A DNA stretch of 64,000 nt, taken from Streptomyces sp. NBC_01262 (GTDB taxonomy: Bacteria; Actinomycetota; Actinomycetes; Streptomycetales; Streptomycetaceae). Shown piece by piece: positions 43,132-50,145 of the stretch. Location: positions 2,046,001 through 2,110,000 of the forward strand of contig NZ_CP108462.1 of the NCBI RefSeq assembly GCF_036226365.1, given 5' to 3'. Both the position numbers and the translations under genes were made by a program. Below the pieces are notes generated by a model. It saw only the letters and a list, made by a program, of their open reading frames with translations, made no database searches and was not told the DNA's origin. How positions within the stretch are numbered: position 1 is the first letter of the stretch; each line of letters starts with the position of its first letter.

Positions 43132-43527
43132 ATGACTCCTCGCATCGCCGTCATCGAACTCGTCGTCGCCGACATGGCCGCCTCGCTCGCCTTCTACCGG
43201 CGCCTCGGCCTCGACATCCCGGCCGAAGCCGACACCGAGCCCCATGTGGAGGCGCAGCTGCCGGGCGGGCTGAAGCTCGCCTGGGACACCGTCGACACGA
43301 TCCGCTCGTTCGACCCCGCCTGGGCCCCGCCTTCCGGCGGACACCGCGCGGCGCTCGCGTTCGCCGTCGACAGCCCCTCGGAGGTCGACTCGCTGTACGC
43401 GGAGCTGGTGGACGCCGGGCACGAAGGGCACCTGGAGCCCTGGGACGCCTTCTGGGGCATGCGGTACGCGACGCTGCACGACCCCGACGGCAGCCAGGTG
43501 GACCTGTTCGCGGAGCTGCCGAAGTAA
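43132..43527 (+). CDS. VOC (glyoxalase/bleomycin-resistance fold) protein
   Basis: 131 residues with one VOC module: IAVIELVVADMAASLAFYRRLGLD at the start and YATLHDPDGSQVDLFAELPK at the end. The function is unassigned. No ribosome binding site precedes ATG 43132, and TAGCCT at 43119-43124 would place a transcript start on or beside the ATG, so the mRNA may be leaderless. Confidence 0.88.
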   Translation: MTPRIAVIELVVADMAASLAFYRRLGLDIPAEADTEPHVEAQLPGGLKLAWDTVDTIRSFDPAWAPPSGGHRAALAFAVDSPSEVDSLYAELVDAGHEGHLEPWDAFWGMRYATLHDPDGSQVDLFAELPK

Positions 43528-43549
43528 GGGCCGCGCGAACAGGCCGGGT

Positions 43550-44698
43550 CTACTTCGGCTTGGCGGCGCGCCGCCCCCGCAGGCGGGAGCGCAGGTCCTC
43601 GTGGGGGAGGAATCCGGCCCAGCGCTCGGGGAATTCGGCGGGGGGTTCGTCGGGGCCGACCTCGTCGTCGGCGCCGTCCTCGGAGGCGGAGGCCTCGGCG
43701 GCGCGGCGGGCGGCGGCCGCCGCGAGGACGGCGGCGGCGGCGTGCTCGCGGGCGCGGTTGTTCTCCTCGCGGGCCGCGGCGGTGGCGACGGAGGGCCAGA
43801 CCCGGTCGACGGCGGCGTTGGCGGCGGCGCCGACGAGGACGGCGAAGGCGGAGACGAAGATCCACAGCAGAATGGCGATGGGGGCGGCCAGGGATCCGTA
43901 GATCGAGGGCCCCTCGACCGCCCGCGAGAGATACACCCGAAGGACGAGGCTGCACAGGATCCAGATCGGCAGCGCGATCAGCGCGCCCGGCAGATCCTCC
44001 AGCCAGGGCGAGCGGACCGGGACCGACACGTGGTAGAGCGTCGTCAGCAGGGCGATCGACAGCACGAGGACGACCGGCCAGTAGAGGACCCGGATCACCG
44101 CCTCGCTCCACGGCAGCAGGTTGACCACCACATCCGGCCCGACCACCAGCAGCGGCATCACCACCGCGCCGATGAGCAGCGCGACGACGTACAGCAGGAA
44201 GGCCAGCAGCCGGGTGCTGACGATGCCGCGCTTGCCGTCGAGCCCGTACATGACGGTGATGGTCTCGACGAAGACGTTGACCGCCCGCGACCCCGACCAC
44301 AGGGCGATGATGAAGCCGATCGAGATCAGGTCGGGGCGGCCGCCGCTGAAGACATGGTCGACCAGCGGCCGGACCACCTGGGCCATGCCGTGGTCGGACA
44401 TCACGGTGGCGGCGGCGGACAGGATGTTGCGCCGGATGCTCTCGACCGTGTCGGTGCCGATGATCTCGTCGAGATAGCCGAGCGCGCCGACCATGCTGAG
44501 CAGCAGCGGCGGCAGCGACAGCAGCACGAAGAAGGCCGCCTCGGCGGCCAGCCCCAGGATCCGGTACTCGATGCAGGAGTTGACGGTGTCCTTGAGCAGC
44601 AGCCAGACCGTCCTGCGCTTGGACACGTTCCGGTACAGGGCCCGGGCCCGGTGGAGACGGCCCCGTGGCCGCTCAGGTGTTTCTTCGGCTGCGCTCAC
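43550..44698 (-). CDS. YihY/BrkB family membrane protein
   Basis: About 382 residues with six membrane helices and the family features: RILGLAAEAAFFVLLSLPPLLLS, SIGFIIALWSGSRAVNVFVE, TITVMYGLDGKRG and a last helix pair IAILLWIFVSAFAVLVGAAANA. The C-terminal 90 residues are an acidic/Ala-rich tail, probably cytoplasmic and disordered. The function is uncertain; BrkB-type proteins have been linked to transport and serum resistance. GTG 44698 is selected because ATG 44700 is out of frame. The divergent neighbour starts 19 bases away, so promoters must overlap the two starts. Confidence 0.87.
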   Translation of the reverse strand: MSAAEETPERPRGRLHRARALYRNVSKRRTVWLLLKDTVNSCIEYRILGLAAEAAFFVLLSLPPLLLSMVGALGYLDEIIGTDTVESIRRNILSAAATVMSDHGMAQVVRPLVDHVFSGGRPDLISIGFIIALWSGSRAVNVFVETITVMYGLDGKRGIVSTRLLAFLLYVVALLIGAVVMPLLVVGPDVVVNLLPWSEAVIRVLYWPVVLVLSIALLTTLYHVSVPVRSPWLEDLPGALIALPIWILCSLVLRVYLSRAVEGPSIYGSLAAPIAILLWIFVSAFAVLVGAAANAAVDRVWPSVATAAAREENNRAREHAAAAVLAAAAARRAAEASASEDGADDEVGPDEPPAEFPERWAGFLPHEDLRSRLRGRRAAKPK

Positions 44699-44716
44699 AT
44701 CCTTACGGTATAGGGC

Positions 44717-46372
44717 ATGAGCACCCGCACCCACACCGTGATCAACCAGGCTCCGCCCCTGGTCGGGTATGACGTCTACGCCGCCGACGCGGCCCTCACC
44801 GAGGGGGTCGCCCGGCACACGGCACCCGACGTGCTCGCCGAGGTCCAGGAGGAGCTGGGCGAGCTGGGCCGCGCGGCCGGTTCCGCCCAGGCCCAGCGCT
44901 GGGGCGAGGAGGCGAACGCGCACTCCCCGGTGCTGCGCACCCACGACCGCTACGGCAACCGCATCGACGAGGTCGACTTCCACCCCGCCTATCACCGCCT
45001 CCTCGGCCACGCCGTCTCGGCCGGCCTCACCGACGCCTGGTCCCGCCCGTCCGGGCATCTGCGCCGCGCCGCCGGCTTCGTGGTGTGGACCCAGGCCGAA
45101 CAGGGCCACGGCTGCCCGGTGTCGATGACCCACGCCGCCGTACCGGCCCTGCGGACCGACCCCGTGCTGGCCGCCGAGTGGGAACCCCGGCTCACCTCAC
45201 GGGCGTACGCCGCCGAGCTGCTGCCGCCGGGCGCCAAGCCCGGGGCGCTGTTCGGGATGGGCATGACCGAGAAGCAGGGCGGCTCCGACGTCCGCGCCAA
45301 CACCACCCGCGCCGAGCCCCTGGCCGAGGAGGGGACGTATCTGCTCACCGGCCACAAGTGGTTCTGCTCGGCCCCGATGTCCGACGGCTTCCTCGTCCTG
45401 GCCCAAGCCCCCGGCGGGCTGACCTGCTTCCTGCTCCCCCGGGTCCTGCCCGACGGCACCCGCAACGTCTTCCGCATCCAGCGCCTCAAGGACAAGCTCG
45501 GCAACCGCTCCAACGCATCCTCCGAGGTCGAGTTCGACGGCACCTGGGCCCGCCGGGTCGGCGAGGAGGGGCGCGGGGTCGCCACCATCATCGAGATGGT
45601 GGCCGTCACCCGCCTGGACTGCGCCCTCGGTTCGGCCGCCATCATGCGCCAGGCCGTCGCCCAGGCCGTCCACCACGCCGCCCACCGCTCGGCGTTCGGC
45701 GGGCCGCTGATCGACAAGCCGCTGATGCGCAACGTACTGGCCGACCTGGCCGTGGAGTCCGAGGCCGCGACGACCACCGTGCTGCGCCTGGCCGCCGCGT
45801 ACGACGCCTCCGGCTCGGAGCAGGAGCGGCACTTCCGGCGGCTGGCCGTGGCCGTCTCCAAGTACTGGATCACCAAGCGCTGCCCCCCGCTCACCGCCGA
45901 GGCCCTGGAATGCCTCGGCGGCAACGGCTATGTCGAGGAGTCCGGTCTCCCCCGGCTCTTCCGTGAGTCCCCCCTCAACTCCGTCTGGGAGGGCTCCGGC
46001 AACGTCCAGGCTCTCGACGTCCTGCGCGTCCTGCAGCGCGAACCCCTCGCCCTGGGCGCCTTCCTCACCGAGATCGGCCTCGCCCGCGGCGCCGACCACC
46101 GGCTCGACGGCGCCATCAAGTCCCTCCTCACCGAACTCGCCGACCTCGACGGCATCGAGGCCCGCGCCCGCCGCGTCGTCGAGCGCATGGCCCTCGTCCT
46201 CCAGGGCTCCCTCCTCGTACGGTTCGCCCCCTCCCCGGTCGCCGACGCGTTCTGCGCTTCGCGCTTGGGCGGTGACTGGGGTGCGTCCTTCGGCACGCTC
46301 CCGCACACGCTGGACCTCGGCGCGATTGTGGACCGCGCCAACCCGGCGTCTGCGGCCGACCTGGGCGATTGA
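44717..46372 (+). CDS. Acyl-CoA dehydrogenase, AidB-like
   Basis: 551 residues, long for an acyl-CoA dehydrogenase and close to AidB: N-terminal TRTHTVINQAPPLVGYDVYAAD, flavin-site GMGMTEKQGGSDVRAN, and LECLGGNGYVEESGLPRLFRESP (shown in part), where AidB and its relatives carry the Arg/Glu variant. AidB has been implicated in protection against alkylation damage. It is cytoplasmic and probably FAD-bound. ATG 44717 has no ribosome binding site; TACGGT at 44704-44709 would give a leaderless transcript. Confidence 0.92.
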   Translation: MSTRTHTVINQAPPLVGYDVYAADAALTEGVARHTAPDVLAEVQEELGELGRAAGSAQAQRWGEEANAHSPVLRTHDRYGNRIDEVDFHPAYHRLLGHAVSAGLTDAWSRPSGHLRRAAGFVVWTQAEQGHGCPVSMTHAAVPALRTDPVLAAEWEPRLTSRAYAAELLPPGAKPGALFGMGMTEKQGGSDVRANTTRAEPLAEEGTYLLTGHKWFCSAPMSDGFLVLAQAPGGLTCFLLPRVLPDGTRNVFRIQRLKDKLGNRSNASSEVEFDGTWARRVGEEGRGVATIIEMVAVTRLDCALGSAAIMRQAVAQAVHHAAHRSAFGGPLIDKPLMRNVLADLAVESEAATTTVLRLAAAYDASGSEQERHFRRLAVAVSKYWITKRCPPLTAEALECLGGNGYVEESGLPRLFRESPLNSVWEGSGNVQALDVLRVLQREPLALGAFLTEIGLARGADHRLDGAIKSLLTELADLDGIEARARRVVERMALVLQGSLLVRFAPSPVADAFCASRLGGDWGASFGTLPHTLDLGAIVDRANPASAADLGD

Positions 46373-46382
46373 GCCAAAGCGC

Positions 46383-46403
46383 AGCGGCGGCGAAATCGCC
46401 GCT
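46383..46403. terminator. Hairpin between convergent genes
   Basis: AGCGGCG (46383-46389) pairs with CGCCGCT (46397-46403) and is followed by AAAAAA on the plus strand, so there is no U-tract in either direction. It lies 10 bases after the acyl-CoA dehydrogenase stop and overlaps the convergent gene's stop. Confidence 0.55.
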
Positions 46404-46812
46404 AAAAAAGAGGGGCGGCGCCGCGCCGACTCGGCACCGCCCCTGGTCGGGATACCCTCACTGCCGCCTCTATGGCGACGATGATGTCCTCGTCCTCCGC
46501 GTCCGGCGGGAAGGCTTGGACCACGCCCCGGGCCTCGTAGTAGTCGAGGACTCGGCACATGCCGCTGTCGTCCCGCCCGCCGGGGGGCCGCAGGTGGACG
46601 ACGAGGTCGGCGGGGAGGGCCAGCATCGCCGCCAGTCCGTCCTCGGATTCCGGCGGGCCGTCGATGACGTATCCCTGGCGCTCGTTCACCGAGGCGGCGT
46701 CCTCGAACGGCAGGCGCGGGACCCGGAAGGCCCGGGCCAGCCGGGTGGCGCGGCTCACGCGCTCGTCGTCCGGGCAGCCGACCACGACGACGCGCGGGGG
46801 GAGGGGCGACAC
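46402..46812 (-). CDS. Degenerate adenylate-kinase-like protein
   Basis: About 136 residues resembling a shrunken adenylate kinase. RVVVVGCPDDERVSRATRLARAF aligns with the P-loop region (normally GPPGAGKGTQA), but the Gly/Lys/Thr residues are replaced. QGYVIDGPPESEDGLAAML matches the G-x-[IV]DGFPR segment and VLDYYEARGVVQAF matches the C-terminal helix. The lid and NMP-binding domains are missing or minimal. It is therefore not expected to be a kinase; it may be a regulator or nucleotide sensor. GTG 46812 follows GGAGGAGG by 10 bases, better than the ATG at 46893. Confidence 0.6.
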   Translation of the reverse strand: MSPLPPRVVVVGCPDDERVSRATRLARAFRVPRLPFEDAASVNERQGYVIDGPPESEDGLAAMLALPADLVVHLRPPGGRDDSGMCRVLDYYEARGVVQAFPPDAEDEDIIVAIEAAVRVSRPGAVPSRRGAAPLF

Positions 46813-46899
46813 AGCGGATCTGCCTCCTCCGAGGTGCGGTGCGGATGCCGTACAAGTAGCCTGACGCGGCGTCACTGTCCGTCGGGCGCACACGTATAC

Positions 46900-46923
46900 G
46901 CAACCGTTGCAGACCGTTGCAAC
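46900..46923. promoter_or_regulatory. Repeats upstream of GAF regulator
   Basis: Two copies of ACCGTTGCA (46903-46911 and 46913-46921) are spaced exactly 10 bases apart, one helical turn. GCAAC-C-GTTGC (46900-46910) and GTTGCAAC (46916-46923) are palindromic. This looks like a protein-binding site about 90 bases before the gene; the protein is unknown. Confidence 0.45.
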
Positions 46924-47015
46924 CGAATGTGCCCGATGTCCAACCGTGGTGTGCCGGGCGCGGCACCATGGGCACAGCAGTACGCAGCAGCGAGTACGTA
47001 CGCGGGAGCGCTTCC

Positions 47016-48266
47016 ATGAGCCAGCCAGAGAACGACGCGCAACTGCTGGCCAATTTCCGGCAGGCCGCGCTGCACGGGGCGGTGCCGGAGCAGTCGCCGC
47101 GCCCGGTGATCAGCGACTCCTGGAGCCGGGTCATCGGCCACGGCGTGAATCCGGACACCGGCAGCCACTCCGGGCTGCTGTCGGTGGACGAGCTGGAGCA
47201 CCGGCGGCAGTCCTCGCCGCTGGGGGATGTCATGCCGGCGCTTCGCGACGGGCTGGTGTCGGTGGCGGACGTGGCCTGGCACATCATGGTCGTCTCGGAC
47301 GCCGAGGGCCGGGTGCTGTGGCGCGACGGCAGCATGGCGGTGCGGCGCAGCGCGGACCGGCTGGGCTTCGCGGAGGGCGCGTCCTGGGCGGAGGACGTCG
47401 TCGGCACGAACGCCATCGGCACCGCGCTGGTGACCCGGCGTCCGGTGCAGGTGCACTCATCAGAGCACTATGTACGCGCCCACCACCGGTGGACCTGCGC
47501 CGCGGCCCCACTGCACGACCCGCGCGACGGGCGGCTGCTCGGGACGGTCGACATCAGCGGGCCGGCGGCCACCGTGCACCCGGTGACGCTGTCCCTGGTC
47601 ACCGCCGTGACCCGGGTCGCCGAGGGCGAGCTGCGGTCGCGGCACTGGGCGGCGATCGAGGGGCTGCGGTCGCTGGCGGCGCCGCTGCTGGCCCGCATTC
47701 CCGGGCGAGCGCTCGTGGTCGACCCCAATGGCTGGACGGCCGCCGTCACCGGCATGCCGCCGCTGGACCGCGTGGCCCTGCCCTCGGCTCCGGCGGCCGG
47801 GACGGTGTGGCTGCCCTCGCTCGGGCTGTGCACGCTGGAGCCGCTGCCCGGCGGCTGGCTGGTACGGATCGGCGCGACGGGTCAGCAGGACGCACCGGCG
47901 GGCCATGTGGTGCTGGACGTGAGCCGGCCGCACGCCTGGTCGGTCACCGTGTCGGGCGAGGCCGGCAGCTGGGAGCACGAACTCAGCCCGCGCCACGCCG
48001 AGTTGCTCTTCGTTCTCGCGGTCCATCGCGGCGGGCGCAGCGCGGCCGATCTGGCCCGCGACCTGTTCGGCGACGCCAGCCGCACGGTCACCGTCCGCGC
48101 CGAGCTCTCGCGCCTGCGGCGCAACCTCGCGGGCATCCTCGCCCACCGGCCGTACCGCTTCGCCGACTCCGTCACCGTCGAGCTGCTCCGCCCGGACCGC
48201 CCGGCCGACCTGCTGCCGCACTCCAGCGCGCCGGCCGTCCGCCGCGAGCGCGGCAAAAACGGCTAG
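47016..48266 (+). CDS. GAF-domain transcriptional regulator (AcoR-like, without sigma-54 ATPase)
   Basis: 416 residues. The N-terminal part (about 25-185) has the RPVISDSWSRVIGHGVNPD motif and the GAF core GASWAEDVVGTNAIGTALVTRRPVQVH, shown in part, as in AcoR-type regulators. The C-terminal 110 residues (HAELLFVLAVHRGGRSAADLA, then FGDASRTVTVRAELSRLRRNL) form a winged helix-turn-helix. There is no AAA+ domain. ATG 47016 is behind GGGAGCG and contains a near-palindrome. It is convergent with the PfkB kinase gene: the two stop codons overlap within one CTAG. Confidence 0.85.
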   Translation: MSQPENDAQLLANFRQAALHGAVPEQSPRPVISDSWSRVIGHGVNPDTGSHSGLLSVDELEHRRQSSPLGDVMPALRDGLVSVADVAWHIMVVSDAEGRVLWRDGSMAVRRSADRLGFAEGASWAEDVVGTNAIGTALVTRRPVQVHSSEHYVRAHHRWTCAAAPLHDPRDGRLLGTVDISGPAATVHPVTLSLVTAVTRVAEGELRSRHWAAIEGLRSLAAPLLARIPGRALVVDPNGWTAAVTGMPPLDRVALPSAPAAGTVWLPSLGLCTLEPLPGGWLVRIGATGQQDAPAGHVVLDVSRPHAWSVTVSGEAGSWEHELSPRHAELLFVLAVHRGGRSAADLARDLFGDASRTVTVRAELSRLRRNLAGILAHRPYRFADSVTVELLRPDRPADLLPHSSAPAVRRERGKNG

Positions 48267-49216
48267 AGCTGATCCGCCCAGGGCGGGTCCGCGCCCCGTA
48301 CGGCGCAGGTCGCGGCCGAGACCCGTACGCCGAACGCCAGCGCCTCGTGCGTCGCCTCTGCGTCCATGGTGTCCAGCCGGCCGCCGAGTTCGCCGCGGGC
48401 GTGGAGGCTGTGCAGCAGTCCGGCCATGAAGGAGTCGCCCGCGCCGACCGTGTCCACGACGGTCACGCCGGGGGCCGCCGGTACGCGCAGGCGTTCGCCG
48501 TCCAGGGAGGCGAAGACGCCCTCGGGGCCCAGGGTGACGACCACCAGCCGTACGCCGAGCCCGTGCCAGGAGTCGGCGGCCTTCTCCGGGGAGGCGCCGG
48601 GGTGGAGATGGGCCAGGTCGTCGTCGCTCAGCCGCAGGATGTCGGCCGCCGCGCACCAGCCCGGCAGCCGCTCGCGATAGCGGTCCGGGGCGACCAGCAG
48701 CGGTCGCACGTTCGGGTCGATGCTCACGGTCGCCGTCTGCCGGGCCCCGGTCAGCAGCCGCTCGACGCGGTCGCCGCCCGGCTCCCGTACGAGCGCCAGA
48801 GACCCGGTGTGCAGACAGGCGAACCCGTCCGCGGGAAGCCCCGCGGCGAGTTCCTCGTCCGTCCACTGCCAGTCGGCGGTCCCCTCGGCGTGAAAGGTGT
48901 AGTGCGCCCGGCCCTCGTCGTCCAGATCGGCGATCGCGAGGGTGCTCGGCTCCTCGGCGGCCGGGCAGCCCGTCAGATCCACGCCCGACGCGGCCAGGTG
49001 CTCCCGGAACAGCCGGCCGAACACGTCGGTGGACAGCCGGCCCAGGAAGCGGGTCCTCGTGCCGAGGCGCCCGAGCGCCACCGCCGTGTTCGCAGGGCCG
49101 CCGCCCGGCATCACACCCAGGTCCAGCCCGGTCACGCCCGGCGGGCGGGCCGTGGCGAAGGCGTCGGCCACGCACTCGCCCAGTACGACGACCGGCCCTG
49201 AAGGATTAGCGCCCAT
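48263..49216 (-). CDS. PfkB family carbohydrate kinase
   Basis: 317 residues of the ribokinase fold: N-terminal GGGPANTAVALGRLG and the second PfkB signature VDTVGAGDSFMAGLL, which holds the anion hole and catalytic Asp. It phosphorylates a sugar or nucleoside using ATP; fructokinase-like features are suggestive but the substrate is not certain. ATG 49216 is preferred over an upstream in-frame start because it begins the fold directly (MGANPSGPVVVLGE). The stop overlaps that of the convergent GAF regulator. Confidence 0.9.
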   Translation of the reverse strand: MGANPSGPVVVLGECVADAFATARPPGVTGLDLGVMPGGGPANTAVALGRLGTRTRFLGRLSTDVFGRLFREHLAASGVDLTGCPAAEEPSTLAIADLDDEGRAHYTFHAEGTADWQWTDEELAAGLPADGFACLHTGSLALVREPGGDRVERLLTGARQTATVSIDPNVRPLLVAPDRYRERLPGWCAAADILRLSDDDLAHLHPGASPEKAADSWHGLGVRLVVVTLGPEGVFASLDGERLRVPAAPGVTVVDTVGAGDSFMAGLLHSLHARGELGGRLDTMDAEATHEALAFGVRVSAATCAVRGADPPWADQL

Positions 49217-49298
49217 CGCGCCAGCGTACGCCCGGCTCAGCACCCGCCGGGTGCGGTCCGGGTGCGGTCCGCCGCCGGGCTCGTGATTGGCTGGAGGC

Positions 49299-49850
49299 AT
49301 GAGTGACACCGTGACCGTGACCACCTGGTCCCTGGAGCAGACCTCGCCGAACGATCTCGTGCCCTCGGCGAACCCGCCGGGTCCGGACGTCTGGATTGAG
49401 CGGGCGGAGGTACCGTCGCCGGAGTTCAGCAGGTTCCTCTACGCCTCCGTGGGCGCGGACTGCGCGTGGACGGACCGGCTGGCGTGGACGCGCGAGCAGT
49501 GGGTGACGTACCTCTCACGGCCGGGGGCCGTGGAGACCTGGGTCGCGTACGACCGAGGGACGCCGGCTGGGTACATCGAGCTGGAGGCGCAGGGCGAGGG
49601 GCAGGTCGAGATCGTGTATTTCGGGCTGCTGCCGGCGTTCCGGGGGCGGCGGATCGGGGGGCATCTGCTGATGCACGGGATCTGGCGGGCGTGGGAGCTG
49701 CCGGGGACGAAGCGCGTGTGGGTGCATACGTGCAGCCTGGACGGGCCGCACGCGCTGGCGAACTACGAGAAGCGCGGTTTCCGGGTCTTCGACGTGAGGA
49801 CCGAGGACGAGAAGGTGACGAGAACCACACCGTCCCACCATATGGGATAG
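49299..49850 (+). CDS. GNAT family N-acetyltransferase
   Basis: 183 residues. The acetyl-CoA motif A is VYFGLLPAFRGRRIGGHLLMHGI, shown in part; GYIELEAQG and LANYEKRGFRVFD give the preceding strand and the final helix/strand. The substrate is unknown. ATG 49299 has GGAGG only one base upstream, so the true start may be elsewhere, for example TTG 49287. It lies just upstream of the sulfur leader region. Confidence 0.82.
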   Translation: MSDTVTVTTWSLEQTSPNDLVPSANPPGPDVWIERAEVPSPEFSRFLYASVGADCAWTDRLAWTREQWVTYLSRPGAVETWVAYDRGTPAGYIELEAQGEGQVEIVYFGLLPAFRGRRIGGHLLMHGIWRAWELPGTKRVWVHTCSLDGPHALANYEKRGFRVFDVRTEDEKVTRTTPSHHMG

Positions 49851-49910
49851 ATGCGTCCACATGTTGGAAGGCGGTGGACTGCCCCGAGATCCCCATGACA
49901 CGCTTTCGTC

Positions 49911-49994
49911 ATGTCTCGCACTGGAATCGCCTTGGTAGGTCGACTGCACGTCGACCTCGGTCGCATGTCCAGTTCCATCTGTCCGGCGATCTGA
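49911..49994 (+). CDS. Cysteine-containing leader peptide of the sulfite-reductase operon
   Basis: 27 codons starting MSRTGIALVGRLHVDLGRMS and ending in a short tail with a Cys-Pro-Ala. Actinobacteria carry short ORFs with an R-x-HVDLGR core and a near-terminal Cys ahead of sulfur-metabolism genes; these are thought to act as cysteine-responsive attenuators, in which slow Cys decoding alters downstream expression. It lies 151 bp before the sulfite reductase gene. No strong ribosome binding site was seen at ATG 49911. Identification is by pattern recognition. Confidence 0.75.
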   Translation: MSRTGIALVGRLHVDLGRMSSSICPAI

Positions 49995-50145
49995 CCGCAC
50001 CGGCTCGCCCGTCGAGCGGCGCCGCGGATGCGTGAGCGCCCCACCGTGTTCTTCGCAGGCCATGCAGGGTCTGCGGGTTCACGGGCCGTAGGGTGCTCAG
50101 CGCTGTACCCCCCTGTCCCAGCCCGCCCGTAAGGACTGCATCGCC
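49995..50145 (+). promoter_or_regulatory. Leader-to-gene region, possible attenuator
   Basis: 151 bp between the leader stop and sulfite reductase. It is GC-rich with several short complementary runs, but no single dominant hairpin could be fixed by eye. AAGGA at 50131-50135 is the likely ribosome binding site for the reductase. Confidence 0.35.

Noticed and set aside
46383..46409. Hairpin followed by six A residues as a canonical terminator
   Set aside because: The A run is on the plus strand after the hairpin, so it gives U residues before, not after, the stem for the minus-strand gene. I kept it only as a plain hairpin.
47003..47016. CGGGAGCGCTTCCA resembling a CebR box, at the GAF regulator start
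   Set aside because: It matches 12 of 14 bases of TGGGAGCGCTCCCA but overlaps the start codon and ribosome binding site, is asymmetric, and differs from the local core GAGAGCGCTCTC. Probably chance.
48263..48266. Overlapping stop codons (CTAG) of the GAF regulator and PfkB kinase as regulatory
   Set aside because: The convergent TAG/CTA overlap is simply the tightest packing of two genes, without evidence of function.
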